Assembly (NCBI GenBank): GCA_015272395.1
Contig: JACYLQ010000044.1
Coordinates: 1 to 64,000, forward strand
DNA length: 64,000 nt
From: Calothrix sp. C42_A2020_038
GTDB taxonomy: Bacteria > Cyanobacteriota > Cyanobacteriia > Cyanobacteriales > Nostocaceae
Reading direction: 5' to 3'
The first letter of the stretch is position 1. Every line of letters starts with the position of its first letter. The position numbers and the translations under genes were made by a program. The notes under the pieces were generated by a model. It was not told the origin of the DNA. It was given only the letters and a program-made list of their open reading frames with translations, and made no database searches. Below are positions 26,110 through 35,475 of this stretch, piece after piece.

Positions 26110-27429
26110 ATGTCTTTAGAACAACAGCAAAACTCAAAGAGTATTAACTTATTTACAGCCACATGCATAGTTGTAGCTAACATGATTGGCATCGGTGTAT
26201 TCACTAGTTTAGGTTTTCAATTAGAAGGTATTCAATCAGGTTTTGCTCTCCTATTTTTGTGGGTAGTAGGTGGAGTCTTCGCAATTTGCGGCGCCTTGGC
26301 TTATGGAGAATTAGGAGCAGCAATGCCAAGGTCAGGAGGTGAGTATTATTATTTATCTCGTATTTATCATCCAATTGTTGGCTTTTTGTCGGGATGGATA
26401 TCGGTCACGGTGGGTTTTGCTGCACCAATAGCAGCTTCGGGTATGGCATTGGGAGCATATTTCAATAGTGTATTTCCCCAGGCACCTCCAAAAATAATTG
26501 CGTTACTAGCTGTAATTGGTGTATCGCTGATTCATACCAACACAATCAAATTTGGTAGTTATTTTCAACAGATATCTACCATACTCAAAGTTCTATTGAT
26601 TGTGGTTGTGATTGGCTGTGGTCTATTTTTCACCCAACCTCAACAACTTACATTCTTACCATCAGGTACAGATCTAGACGTGATATTAAGTTCTCCGTTT
26701 GCAATATCTCTTGTTTATGTAACTTACTCATATTCAGGTTGGAATGCAGCAATATACCTAGCTAGTGAAGTTGAGAAACCAGAAAAGAACTTACCTCGTT
26801 CTTTAATGATTGGAACTCTAATAGTCATGGGGTTATACTTGCTGCTTAATTTAACCTTCCTCCGCACTACACCAATCAGTCAACTAGCAGGACAACTTGA
26901 AGTTGGTTATATCGCAGGAACTCAAATTTTCGGTCCATCCGGAGCCAAACTAATGGGGTTGTTAATTTCCTTTGGTCTAATTTCTTCGATTAGTTCGATG
27001 GTTTTTGCCGGGCCCAGAGTTAGCCAAATTATTGGAGAAGATATTCCTGTATTTAAAATACTTGCTAAGAAGAATTCTCATGGAACTCCTTTCTATGCAA
27101 TTATTTTACAATTATCGATTGTTATTGTTTTACTTATTACATCTAGCTTTGAAGCAGTAATTACCTACCTTGGCTTTACTCTCAACTTGTCGTCATTCAT
27201 AACGGTTCTGGGTGTTTTTGTATACCGATTAAGATATCCCAACGCACCTCGTCCTTATCAAACCTGGGGTTATCCTGTCACACCAATCATCTTTTTACTC
27301 ATCAGTATATGGATACTGGTCTTTATTATGATGAACAAACCTTTTGAGTCATTAGCAGGTATTGGCACCTTATTTATCGGCGCCGTCGTCTATTTATTAG
27401 TTGCAAGAAAGCAACTCAAAGCATATTAA
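26110..27429 (+). CDS. APC-family amino-acid permease
   Basis: This 439-aa integral membrane protein has about 12 hydrophobic helices. The N-terminal signature (LFTATCIVVANMIGIGVFTSLGF) carries the unwound glycine motif of TM1 in APC transporters, and LWVVGGVFAICGALAYGELGAAMPRSGGEYYYLSRIYHP matches TM2-TM3. The fold is that of cationic- or neutral-amino-acid exchangers; the substrate cannot be read from the sequence. A dispersed hairpin follows the stop, and a lipoprotein gene lies about 105 bases downstream on the same strand. Confidence 0.92.
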   Translation: MSLEQQQNSKSINLFTATCIVVANMIGIGVFTSLGFQLEGIQSGFALLFLWVVGGVFAICGALAYGELGAAMPRSGGEYYYLSRIYHPIVGFLSGWISVTVGFAAPIAASGMALGAYFNSVFPQAPPKIIALLAVIGVSLIHTNTIKFGSYFQQISTILKVLLIVVVIGCGLFFTQPQQLTFLPSGTDLDVILSSPFAISLVYVTYSYSGWNAAIYLASEVEKPEKNLPRSLMIGTLIVMGLYLLLNLTFLRTTPISQLAGQLEVGYIAGTQIFGPSGAKLMGLLISFGLISSISSMVFAGPRVSQIIGEDIPVFKILAKKNSHGTPFYAIILQLSIVIVLLITSSFEAVITYLGFTLNLSSFITVLGVFVYRLRYPNAPRPYQTWGYPVTPIIFLLISIWILVFIMMNKPFESLAGIGTLFIGAVVYLLVARKQLKAY

Positions 27430-27445
27430 CTAATAAGTTAGTGAT

Positions 27446-27481
27446 TGTAGGGTTACGAAGACAGCTTCACCCAACCTACAT
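27446..27481. repeat. Dispersed hairpin TGTAGGGTT / AACCTACA
   Basis: TGTAGGGTTACGAAG and GCTTCACCCAACCTACA face each other just after the permease stop. This is a common cyanobacterial intergenic hairpin and may also act as a terminator. Confidence 0.5.
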
Positions 27482-27534
27482 TAAGTATAGTGAGTGGGCA
27501 ATATCTACAGAACAAATTTATCCAGGTAAAAACT

Positions 27535-28755
27535 ATGAACATTAAGAAATACTATTCATTACTTCCTACTACTGTGGCTGTTATAGCCTTACTTTTTTGC
27601 TCTACTTCCTGCCAAAATACAGACAATACAAGTAATACTGGTAATACAAGTAATAATAACAACAAATCTAATCAGCAAATAGCTAGTACAAACAACAAAC
27701 AGCCGAAACAAGAATTCAACCAAGAAAAATCAGAGCTTTTAACAGATACAGCCAAAACTTTAGCTGGAATAAATGTAGGTGCTAAAAGTCAACTAGCGAC
27801 CTTGCAAAAAGGTAGTAGCTGGAAAAATCATCAAAGCTTTTTTCAAAAGTCTTGGTCAAGATTAGATGCACAACAACTAAGTAAGGTTAGAGATTGGACA
27901 GCTAAAGAGTTACAAAATGTAAATGCTACTTCCCCAAATATTTTATATCCTTTTAGTGGTCCTGATTTCTTATATTCCTATTCTCTGTTTCCCAAAGCAA
28001 AACAATTTATTCTAGCTGGGTTAGAACCTGTAGGTAGTGTTCCGGATTTTAGTAGTTTGAGTGCGAGTCAGCAAAATATCAAGCTACAGGAAGCAAGAAG
28101 TTCGCTACATGCAATTCTACAATTTAGCTTTTTCCGTACTAATGACATGAAGGTAGACTTACAAAAACAAGGAGTTCTACCAATTTTGTACGTTTTTCTC
28201 GCGCGTACAAATAATCGTATTCTGAATGTCCAATATATAGGTTTAGATCAAGAGGGCAAAGTTCAACAGTTTCAAAAGGGAATGGTATCTGGAGTTAAAA
28301 TTGCTTTTGTTCCCGAAGGTGAATCGGAACCTCGTAATCTATACTACTTTTCAACAGATTTATCGAATGATGGGTTAAAGAAACGACCGGAGTTTGTCAA
28401 ATTTGTTAACCAATTCGACAATAAAGTTACTTACCTCAAAGCTGCATCATATTTAATGTACAACAGTAGCTTCTCGGAAATTAGAAACTTAATTTTAGCT
28501 AGTAGTAATTACTTACTCCAAGATGACTCTGGAATGCCACTTAAGTCTTTTGCATCATCGCAATGGAATTTAAAATTTTACGGTTCTTACACTCGTCCCA
28601 TAGGTTTATTTAGTAATAGCTACCAAGCAGATTTAAGAAAAGTTTACCAAAATGATAAGAGTATTAAACCTTTAAATTTTGGCATTGGCTATAAATTTGG
28701 TGTTAATGAATCAAATTTAATGTTAGCCTCAGCCAAAAAAATAGCTAGTAGATAA
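27535..28755 (+). CDS. Hypothetical lipoprotein with Asn/Thr-rich linker
   Basis: The protein is about 406 aa when started at the ATG at 27535 (MNIKKYYSLL), which gives a proper lipoprotein signal ending LFCSTSC; an upstream Met would place 15 polar residues before it. An Asn/Thr/Ser-rich low-complexity linker follows the lipidated Cys. The rest is a globular domain of about 330 residues with patches such as ILYPFSGPDFLYSYSLFP, ILQFSFFRTNDMKVDL and YLKAASYLMYNSSFSEIRNLIL. I recognise it as a conserved bacterial hypothetical but know no function. Its stop lies 3 bases from that of the convergent serine hydrolase. Confidence 0.72.
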   Translation: MNIKKYYSLLPTTVAVIALLFCSTSCQNTDNTSNTGNTSNNNNKSNQQIASTNNKQPKQEFNQEKSELLTDTAKTLAGINVGAKSQLATLQKGSSWKNHQSFFQKSWSRLDAQQLSKVRDWTAKELQNVNATSPNILYPFSGPDFLYSYSLFPKAKQFILAGLEPVGSVPDFSSLSASQQNIKLQEARSSLHAILQFSFFRTNDMKVDLQKQGVLPILYVFLARTNNRILNVQYIGLDQEGKVQQFQKGMVSGVKIAFVPEGESEPRNLYYFSTDLSNDGLKKRPEFVKFVNQFDNKVTYLKAASYLMYNSSFSEIRNLILASSNYLLQDDSGMPLKSFASSQWNLKFYGSYTRPIGLFSNSYQADLRKVYQNDKSIKPLNFGIGYKFGVNESNLMLASAKKIASR

Positions 28756-28758
28756 ATT

Positions 28759-29859
28759 TCAATACTCAATCATCCAAAAATCAAAAGCCGGATGTTGTCC
28801 ACCAATTACTTGCTGGACAACATCTCGACTAATTTTTAAGCCGTTCTGACTATTAGTTAAGATCACAATTCCGGTGCCTAAATCAAAAGATGCAACAGTG
28901 ATACTCTTGAATGTCACAAGGTCACCCCAATGCCAAAAGAAATTACCATTAGAAGCTTTTTCTAATCCCCAACCCAAACCCCAGTCAAGTTTGTGATTAA
29001 TTTTAATTTGGGGAGTTAGCATAGTTTTCAAACTAGCTTCACTGAGATTTGGACTATCAACTTCTCCAGGCGCCATCATTGCAATGATAAACTGAGCATA
29101 ATCAATGGCAGTAGTACGTAAACTACCTGCGGCACTAGCTTGTCGAGGTTTACCCATTGGTCTAGGTTTTGCTTGACGGTCATGTCCATCAGAAGCAGTT
29201 TGATCATAAGCAGACTGCCAAATAAAACTACTGCTGTTCATTCCTAAAGGTTCTAATAAGTTTTGCTGTAAATACTGCGCTAAAGGCATTTGCGTAATTT
29301 CTTCAATTACCTTTTGTAAATATAGAAAACCTTCTCCAGAGTAAACAAATTTTGTACCAGGCGCTCTTAAAATCCGTAAAGGAGCATCACCACTCCAATT
29401 CGGAAAACCAGTAGTATGCGATAGTATTCTTCGTACAGTAATTAGATTTAAGCGAGGGTCAGAAATATAAGGTTTTGCAGTATAGTCTGATAAAGGTCTA
29501 TCTAATTCCAACTGACCACGTTCAATCATTTTGAGTGCAGCATAACCGACAAATGGTTTACTCAATGAAGCAGCTGCAAATATAGTATCATTATTAACAG
29601 GTCTTCTGTTAACTTGATTAGTAACACCAAAACCTCGACTCCAGAAAACTTCACCGTTTCTGATCACCGCTATAGAAAGACCAGGTATCAAAGCATTTCG
29701 CATCAACACAGGAACACGCGCTTCGAGGTTTTTAATAACCTTATCAGCTGCTGAAAGTGAATTGTTACGAAGCAAACTAGCCAAGGTAAAGCTAGAGAAA
29801 CCAGCTAAAGCAGTTGTTGTAAAATTGAGAAATTGTCTACGAGATAAAAGTTTGGACAT
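28759..29859 (-). CDS. Serine hydrolase (class C beta-lactamase/DD-peptidase fold)
   Basis: This 366-aa protein begins with a twin-arginine-type leader (SRRQFLNFTTTALAGFSSFTLA), suggesting export by Tat. The catalytic Ser-x-x-Lys is Ser98-Leu-Ser-Lys101, the second motif is Tyr173-Ser-Gly, and the KTG position is taken by His-Trp-Gly (FFWHWGD), as in many esterase-like members. Conserved family text includes LSHTTGFPNW and EGFLYLQKVIEEITQ. Such proteins are beta-lactamases, peptidases or esterases; the substrate is unknown. It is a single gene, tail-to-tail with the lipoprotein. Confidence 0.9.
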   Translation of the reverse strand: MSKLLSRRQFLNFTTTALAGFSSFTLASLLRNNSLSAADKVIKNLEARVPVLMRNALIPGLSIAVIRNGEVFWSRGFGVTNQVNRRPVNNDTIFAAASLSKPFVGYAALKMIERGQLELDRPLSDYTAKPYISDPRLNLITVRRILSHTTGFPNWSGDAPLRILRAPGTKFVYSGEGFLYLQKVIEEITQMPLAQYLQQNLLEPLGMNSSSFIWQSAYDQTASDGHDRQAKPRPMGKPRQASAAGSLRTTAIDYAQFIIAMMAPGEVDSPNLSEASLKTMLTPQIKINHKLDWGLGWGLEKASNGNFFWHWGDLVTFKSITVASFDLGTGIVILTNSQNGLKISRDVVQQVIGGQHPAFDFWMIEY

Positions 29860-30164
29860 TAGATTTCAGTAATTTTTGGCTGATGACGTAAATCTCTGAA
29901 CCTTGGTTTCTTAAAATACCTTCATCTCAATTCTAGTTACTGATACTCCTTTAATGAGTATTACAAGTCATCTGGATTTAAGCCAGTTGACTTAGCTACT
30001 TTGGCTAACATTCGCGGGCCAATTTCATCTAGTACAATCTTGCGGTCTATGGCGCCTCAGAGGGTGATAGGCAATCTTGGCTTTAACAAACGGTACAAAA
30101 TCTTCCAACTTGATTAAACTCAACAAGACTGGTGACAGTCTTGTTGAGTTTAATCAAAGGAAGT
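29860..30164. other. Spacer with a decayed coding fragment and a long inverted repeat
   Basis: On the minus strand, about 29965-30110 reads as protein-like text in two frames: LEDFVPFVKAKIAYHPL, then after a TGA, IDRKIVLDEIGPRMLAKVAK ending NPDDL and a stop. The composition looks coding, but the family is not recognised. It may be the relic tail of a lost gene. The 30110-30157 inverted repeat is listed separately. Confidence 0.45.
30110..30157. terminator. Perfect 22-bp stem, 4-base loop
   Basis: Two perfectly complementary 22-base arms (30110-30131 and 30136-30157, beginning TTGATTAAACTC) enclose GTGA. It starts seven bases past the stop of the minus-strand gene at 30165. It would be a very stable RNA hairpin but lacks a clear T tract, so termination or 3'-end protection are both possible. 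Confidence 0.65.
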
Positions 30165-30773
30165 TCACCCTACCCGTTGAATACCTACATGTCCAATAAA
30201 CGCATACCAATCTTGCGAAAACCCTTTAATTTCAACATTATATAGTGAAAATCTGACGTGGCTGTCTTGAATTGGTAATCTCACAGTGTTAGTGTTGTCA
30301 GGTAAACTGGTGGCAAGTACTAATTCAGTACCAGCAGGAATTAATTGTTTGGATTGGTCGTTCAAAACGTTAGAATCAACAGGTCTACGCTTAATAAATG
30401 TATCAACATTGAAAACGAGCTTGAGGAAACCTTGCTGTTGTCCTAATGTATTGCGGTCTACCGTAATTCTCACTGCGTTTTTGTCGGTTTGTCTGGCAAT
30501 TACAGCCTCTACAGTAGTAGCAGGAATAATCGGTTCTTGAATAATTTGCACATGGTCTGCAAATGCAAACCAGTTGCTAAAACCTTTAAATTGGATGCTT
30601 TGTAAAGTAATTTTATAGTGGTTGTTATTGCCTGGGGGTAAGCTGTAAGACTGTATTACAAACGTAGTACCTGCTGGAATATTTTGGAGTCTGTTGCTTG
30701 GTAACTGACTTGATTGGATTGGTTCCTGTTTGATGGTAGTATCTGTAATAAAAACTATGCGATTTATAGTCAT
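30165..30773 (-). CDS. Hypothetical protein with two tandem beta-rich repeats
   Basis: The protein is about 202 aa from the ATG at 30773 (MTINRIVFITDTT); an upstream Met at 30830 adds a poorly conserved lead. It contains two copies of one domain. Copy 1 has TIKQEPIQSSQLPSNRLQNIPAGTTF, HYKITLQSIQFKGFSNWFAFADHVQI. Copy 2 has FIKRRPVDSNVLNDQSKQLIPAGTEL, HVRFSLYNVEIKGFSQDWYAFIGHVGI. The spacing of aromatic and beta residues suggests an SH3-like fold of the type linked to cell-wall or hydrolase proteins in cyanobacteria (inference). There is no signal peptide or catalytic residue. Function is unknown. Confidence 0.65.
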   Translation of the reverse strand: MTINRIVFITDTTIKQEPIQSSQLPSNRLQNIPAGTTFVIQSYSLPPGNNNHYKITLQSIQFKGFSNWFAFADHVQIIQEPIIPATTVEAVIARQTDKNAVRITVDRNTLGQQQGFLKLVFNVDTFIKRRPVDSNVLNDQSKQLIPAGTELVLATSLPDNTNTVRLPIQDSHVRFSLYNVEIKGFSQDWYAFIGHVGIQRVG

Positions 30774-30909
30774 ATGTACACCTGTGGATTGAAGTTGATA
30801 TTTAGTTGATATTTCTAATTTAAGCTTCAACTTACACCGATATGATTTCGGCTTTAGGTAAAAAATATGTTTAATGCTGTGGTTGAATACCTATTTTAGG
30901 TTTTGGGTA

Positions 30910-31018
30910 TATTTTAGGATTTCCTGTAGCACAGGCATTATTGCCTGTGCAGTCTTCAGGCAAGGATGCCTGAACCACAAGAGATTATTTATACCATCAA
31001 AACTTTTGATATCAACCA
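30910..31018 (+). repeat. Dispersed element copy B
   Basis: It contains the small hairpin ACAGGCAT / ATTGCCTGTG, a second hairpin CAGGCAAGGATGCCTG, and then the family core ACCACAAGAGATTATTTATA, CCATCAAAACTTTTGATAT. This core is shared with copy A (16349-16435, inverted) and copy C (49190-49305). Confidence 0.75.
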
Positions 31019-32350
31019 CTACATAGAAAAACCTTTCTTTGCGACAGGTTTTTGGTTTTTTCCTTTAGGTTTTGATTTATTAACTTCTGTCATTGCTTCT
31101 TGAAACAGGTTATGTAAGTGCAGGGGAACACTGGCAATTTCAGGTAGTTCCGGTTCGAGGAGTTTATGGTTACTTTCGATAAGAGAGTCGAGGTCACGTT
31201 CTAATTTAAATTCGGGACGCTGTAATATTGCTTGTAAAACTTTTTCTAATTGTGCTGGATACTCTTTGGCTAAACGGCGCCAGATCAAAGCGTTGATGGT
31301 TTTATCTTCGAGGTAAAAACGGACAAGTTTCTCGGCACCTTCGATGCTTTGCCAATCGTCTGCTGTTAATATAGACTTCATCTTGGCATAAGTTGGCAAA
31401 AGCATTTGCCCCCAACGGGGATCTGATATTGCTGTTACCTGTTCTGCTTTTTTTAGTTCTGCGGGTAACTCAACTTTTGGCGCCACCATTTTACCAGTAG
31501 TACTTTTAGCATCGAATAATTTTGAGACAACATCCGAGTCGGCGCCTAATTCTGTAGCAGCGGCTTTAATTTCTTCCTCATCGACACCAGCAGATTGTGC
31601 CATTTCTGTCAAGGATTTGGAAGTATCTACACCTGCTTGCTCTAATTGCTTCTGCGTCAAAATTTCTTGAAACTCTGTCATCTTTTTATTTAGCTGGTAC
31701 CCAGGCATTGTGACTTCATCACTACCAAAAAAGTCAACAAATAAGGAATGATACTTTTCGACGGATAACCAAGCTTCTTCTAATAAATCAGGTGCATCAC
31801 TATATAAATGATTACGGTGGTTATCTTTGAAATTACCAATTGCAACAGCCAACTTAGGTTTACCCAATTTGCCCATGACAGTACAAGGTCCAGAAAAACT
31901 CCAGTATGTATCGGTTACAGGAGATATACGACTAAGTAAAATTTCCCCGACTTTACATCTTGATAAATCTTGTAACATACGGGGATTATCTGGTTTTACA
32001 ATGTAGCGCTTCTCGGTCAGCCAGTTGGTCAACTCAAAACCATCAGGAAAAATTTCAGATATCGTAAATAAACCAATGAAACTCCGGCGCCATTTTCGCA
32101 ATAAATCAATATCTGCTTGTGGTAATTCATTATCTTGCAAAAAAATATCGAGCGGAGCTTTATCTCCAACCTTACCCTCGGTAATAAAGCCATCGATGAT
32201 CATATCGCGCTGAACATTATCTCCAGAGCCACGTCGTGCTTGAATTGCAGCATAGCTCTCCAATGCTTGGGCAATGTCACCTTCAGCATCCATGACAAAA
32301 TCGATTAAATCTTGTTTGAGTTGGTGCGCACGCTCTAATATTGCATCCAC
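31019..32350 (-). CDS. Conserved cyanobacterial hypothetical protein
   Basis: This 443-aa soluble protein is mainly helical. Recognisable stretches are an N-terminal acidic helix (LKQDLIDFVMDAEGDIAQALESYAAIQ), a central beta-containing segment (YIVKPDNPRMLQDLSRCKVGEILLSRISPV, YWSFSGPCTVMG) and a long helical C-terminal part ending in a Lys-rich tail (KSKPKGKNQKPVAKKGFSM). The composition is normal for the genome and the reading frame is intact, so it is a real gene, but I cannot assign a family. The basic tail could contact nucleic acid or membranes (inference). It is divergent from the Nudix gene. Confidence 0.75.
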   Translation of the reverse strand: MDAILERAHQLKQDLIDFVMDAEGDIAQALESYAAIQARRGSGDNVQRDMIIDGFITEGKVGDKAPLDIFLQDNELPQADIDLLRKWRRSFIGLFTISEIFPDGFELTNWLTEKRYIVKPDNPRMLQDLSRCKVGEILLSRISPVTDTYWSFSGPCTVMGKLGKPKLAVAIGNFKDNHRNHLYSDAPDLLEEAWLSVEKYHSLFVDFFGSDEVTMPGYQLNKKMTEFQEILTQKQLEQAGVDTSKSLTEMAQSAGVDEEEIKAAATELGADSDVVSKLFDAKSTTGKMVAPKVELPAELKKAEQVTAISDPRWGQMLLPTYAKMKSILTADDWQSIEGAEKLVRFYLEDKTINALIWRRLAKEYPAQLEKVLQAILQRPEFKLERDLDSLIESNHKLLEPELPEIASVPLHLHNLFQEAMTEVNKSKPKGKNQKPVAKKGFSM

Positions 32351-32504
32351 AAATCAATATCTCAAAAAACAACAGCAGTCAATTAAACTCTATCTTATCT
32401 ACAAACACATCTAACTATAGCTAGATTGACTATAAAAATTATCAAATTAGGTGTATCTTATTAATCTAACCAAAAAACACGGTTACTTTCGAGTGGTATA
32501 GAAG

Positions 32505-32981
32505 ATGGCAGACCATTCCAAACCGATTAGAAATGCTGCGAAAGCACTTATCATTCGTGAAAATCATCTACTGGTAATCGCCAAGCGCGATGCGAAAGGG
32601 ATGTGGTATTTATTACCAGGTGGTGGACAAAAACACGGTGAAAGTTTAGAACAAGCATTGCTGCGCGAATGTTGGGAAGAAATTGGCGCAAGCGTGAAAA
32701 TTCATAACTTAGTATTCGTGCGGGAGTTTATCGGTAAAAACCACCTTGAAGATTGTAGCGATATTGAATGGTGTAAGCTTGTTCACTCTGTAGATTTTAT
32801 ATTCGCCTGTAGTCTTCCTGACCATTACATTCTGGGCAATGGAAAAATGCCCGATGAAGGTCAAGAAAAAGTCGAGTGGTTGCCTATTGCAAAGCTATAT
32901 GAATATCGTATATATCCCAGTCAGTTAAAACATTTATTAATCAATCAAAACAATCAAGTTTACATCGGTGACGTCAACTAA
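32505..32981 (+). CDS. Nudix hydrolase
   Basis: This 158-aa protein has a full Nudix box at residues 40-62 (Gly40-x5-Glu46-x7-Arg54-Glu55-x2-Glu58-Glu59-x-Gly61). It begins PIRNAAKALIIRENHLLVIAKRD, and the wider fold is complete (GMWYLLPGGG; EKVEWLPIAKL). Nudix enzymes hydrolyse nucleoside diphosphates linked to a second group, with Mg2+; the substrate here is not predictable. It is a single gene, divergent from the 443-aa hypothetical. Confidence 0.93.
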   Translation: MADHSKPIRNAAKALIIRENHLLVIAKRDAKGMWYLLPGGGQKHGESLEQALLRECWEEIGASVKIHNLVFVREFIGKNHLEDCSDIEWCKLVHSVDFIFACSLPDHYILGNGKMPDEGQEKVEWLPIAKLYEYRIYPSQLKHLLINQNNQVYIGDVN

Positions 32982-33022
32982 TCCGTAGGTTGGAAAGCCA
33001 CTACTAACCTTAGTTTCCTCGG

Positions 33023-33319
33023 TCATAGCAAGTGCTGTGGAGTGTATTGTTCATAATCTCTACGCTCTTTTTTAGTTGCTAAACGTGCGCTAATAATACG
33101 AATAACACTCTGTCTTTCTGTAAAACAAACCAGTAAAAGACGATTTTCTTCATCATGTCCTATAATAATTTCCTCGTTGTTCATTAACAGAGTGCCATTC
33201 GTCGTTGAAAATATAAGCATTAGGGTCATTAAAGACAGTTTTTGCATCTTCAAAACTGACACCATGCTTTGTAAAGTTTTTTGAGCTTTACGGTTATCCC
33301 ATTCAAATCCCAACTCCAT
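33023..33319 (-). pseudogene. brnT: BrnT-family toxin with a frame-shifted core
   Basis: The 98-codon frame has BrnT ends: ELGFEWDNRKAQKTL at the N-terminus, and IIIGHDEENRLLLVCFTERQ plus VIRIISARLATKKERRDYE at the C-terminus. Its middle (codons about 17-49) is unlike BrnT. Read one base over, the same DNA (about 33176-33270) encodes KHGVSFEDAKTVFNDPNAYI then FNDEWHSVNEQR, the expected BrnT core. A one-base loss near 33270 and a one-base gain near 33174 thus keep the frame open but scramble about 32 residues. No BrnA antitoxin gene adjoins it. The RNase toxin is probably inactive. It abuts argS (gap 7 bases). Confidence 0.85.
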
Positions 33320-33326
33320 GTTCCAG

Positions 33327-35081
33327 TTACATCCGCTCTAAAACTTGAATTCCCAGTAGCGATAAACCAAGCTTTAAAGTACGCGCGGTTAAGTCACATA
33401 GTGCTAACCGTGATGTTCGTACAGGTTCTTCAGATTTGAGAACAGGGCAGTTTTCGTAGAACTTGTTAAATTTATCGCTCAAATCATATAAGTATTCGCA
33501 CAAACGGTTAGGTAATAATTCTTGTTCAACAATATTAATTACCTCGGTGAGTTGTAGTATGTGTTTAGCTAGGGTGAATTCGGTTTCTTCTCGTAAAAGA
33601 ATTTTTGCAGTACCCAGCGCTGCATAATCAATATTACCTTCACGCCCAATACTCTTAACCCGCGCGTATGCATACAACATATAGGGTGCGGTATTACCTT
33701 TGAGTGAGAGCATTCTGTCAAAGCTAAACTTATAGTCGGTTGTCCGGTTTTGGCTTAAGTCTGCATACTTCACAGCACTGATACCAACTACTTGGGAAGT
33801 ATGAGCGATAAATTCTTCCGTTTCCTTGTTTCCAGCTTCTTTTAACCGCGTTTCTAGATCAACGCGCGCTCTTGTGACTGCTTCATCCAGTAAATCCCGC
33901 AACCGCACTGTATCACCTGAACGAGTTTTAAATTTCTTACCGTCTTCTCCCAAAACCAAGCCAAATGGTACATGCACTATTTCTACATCATCAGGTATCC
34001 ATCCTGCCCGACGTGCAACTTGAAACACTCCGGCAAAGTGGTTCGCTTGTCCTGCATCAGTTACATATATCAACCGCTTGGCGCCTTCTTGTTGAATCCG
34101 ATGTCGTAGTGCTGCTAAATCTGTAGTAGCGTAATTATAGCCACCGTCACTTTTTTGCACAATCAACGGTAACGGGTTGCCTTCTTTATTGGTAAACCCT
34201 TCTAAAAATACAACTTTGGCGCCGTCAGATTCTTCTAGTAAACCAGCTGTTTCTAAATCTTTGACAACCGCACTTAAATAAGGATTATAAAAAGATTCGC
34301 CGCGTTCAATCAAGTTAATGTCAAGCAAGTCATATATGACTTGAAATTCTTTGCGTGATTGTTCACATAACAAGTTCCAAGCATGGGTTGTATCTTCGGC
34401 GCCTGCTTGTAATCGTACAACTTCTAACCGCGCGGTTTCTTGGAATTTTTCGTCTGCGTCAAACCGCGCTTTGGCTTTTTTATAAAACTCTACCAAGTCA
34501 CCAATATCTAAAGCGTTGGCTGTCGTTAAGGCTTCGGGGTAAACTTCCCGTAGATATGTAATTAACATCCCAAACTGCGTTCCCCAATCACCGACATGAT
34601 TTAACCGCAGTACATCATGCCCTTTAAATTCCAAAATTCGAGCAATACTATCCCCAATAATAGTAGACCGCAGATGCCCTACATGCATTTCTTTAGCAAT
34701 ATTAGGAGCAGAAAAATCTACTATTTCCCGCTTAGGATTTTCTGATAAAGGTACACCTAACCGCGCGTCTGCATGTATTGCACTCAACTGTGCTTCTAAA
34801 TATTCGGTTTTTAACCGCAAATTAATAAACCCAGGACCTGCGATCTCTGGTGCCTCACAAATATCTAATATATCGAGTTTATCAACAATTGCCTGAGCGA
34901 CTGCGCGCGGTTGCTGTTTCAACTTTTTTGCTAATGGTAAAGCTAAGTTCGCTTGATAATCACCAAATTTGGGATTATTGGTAGGTACTAACATCACGTC
35001 AGTTCCGGCTAAGTCGGCGCCGAACGCCGCTACAGTTGCCTGCTCTACTTTTGATTTTAGTTGTTCTTGTGTAACGTTCAT
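33327..35081 (-). CDS. argS: Arginyl-tRNA synthetase
   Basis: This 584-aa class I synthetase has the ArgRS N-terminal Add-1 domain ([18 protein letters not shown]), the HIGH-type motif as HVGH in [57 protein letters not shown] and the flexible [19 protein letters not shown] segment. The C-terminal anticodon-binding domain ends LGIQVLERM. It charges tRNA-Arg. The length is standard. The brnT relic begins 7 bases after its stop on the same strand. Confidence 0.98.
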   Translation of the reverse strand: MNVTQEQLKSKVEQATVAAFGADLAGTDVMLVPTNNPKFGDYQANLALPLAKKLKQQPRAVAQAIVDKLDILDICEAPEIAGPGFINLRLKTEYLEAQLSAIHADARLGVPLSENPKREIVDFSAPNIAKEMHVGHLRSTIIGDSIARILEFKGHDVLRLNHVGDWGTQFGMLITYLREVYPEALTTANALDIGDLVEFYKKAKARFDADEKFQETARLEVVRLQAGAEDTTHAWNLLCEQSRKEFQVIYDLLDINLIERGESFYNPYLSAVVKDLETAGLLEESDGAKVVFLEGFTNKEGNPLPLIVQKSDGGYNYATTDLAALRHRIQQEGAKRLIYVTDAGQANHFAGVFQVARRAGWIPDDVEIVHVPFGLVLGEDGKKFKTRSGDTVRLRDLLDEAVTRARVDLETRLKEAGNKETEEFIAHTSQVVGISAVKYADLSQNRTTDYKFSFDRMLSLKGNTAPYMLYAYARVKSIGREGNIDYAALGTAKILLREETEFTLAKHILQLTEVINIVEQELLPNRLCEYLYDLSDKFNKFYENCPVLKSEEPVRTSRLALCDLTARTLKLGLSLLGIQVLERM

Positions 35082-35217
35082 GTGTAAGTTTATTTTGCCG
35101 ACTACGTTCAGGATATCGCAGGGTAGCTACTATACCTGTCTTAAATTTTCAATAGATTATTCATAAAATAGTACATATGTAATAAAATGAAAACATGTCC
35201 AAAAAAGGCAGTGTTCT

Positions 35218-35475
35218 ATGGTATCCCAGGTCAGTGAAGCCACAGCATCAAAAGAAATGGTAATCACTTGGGAAGCGTTGCCCGATGATTTCCGTTTAGA
35301 GGATGAGCCAGGTCAACCACTTTTGGCCGCAGCTTTAAGTGAAGTTTTAGAACTTTTGGGTACAGAAGGTGTTGAACAAGAACACCAGCGCGCGGAACAA
35401 GAGCGTCAACAAAAAGAGCGTTTAGCAGAGTATTTGAAATCTCAAGGTATTGACCGTGACAATTTACCAAAGTAA
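35218..35475 (+). CDS. Internally deleted Uma2-family remnant (85 aa)
   Basis: The first ~45 residues (MVITWEALPDDFRLEDEP, QPLLAAALSEVLELL) align with the start of the Uma2 protein at 7241, and the last ~35 (VEQEHQRAEQERQQKERLAEYLKSQGIDRDNLP) align with its end. The ~170-residue nuclease domain between them is missing without breaking the frame. The remaining protein could at most be a short coiled coil. It may be a dead remnant or a domesticated oligomerisation peptide. Only a weak ribosome site is seen. Confidence 0.75.
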   Translation: MVSQVSEATASKEMVITWEALPDDFRLEDEPGQPLLAAALSEVLELLGTEGVEQEHQRAEQERQQKERLAEYLKSQGIDRDNLPK

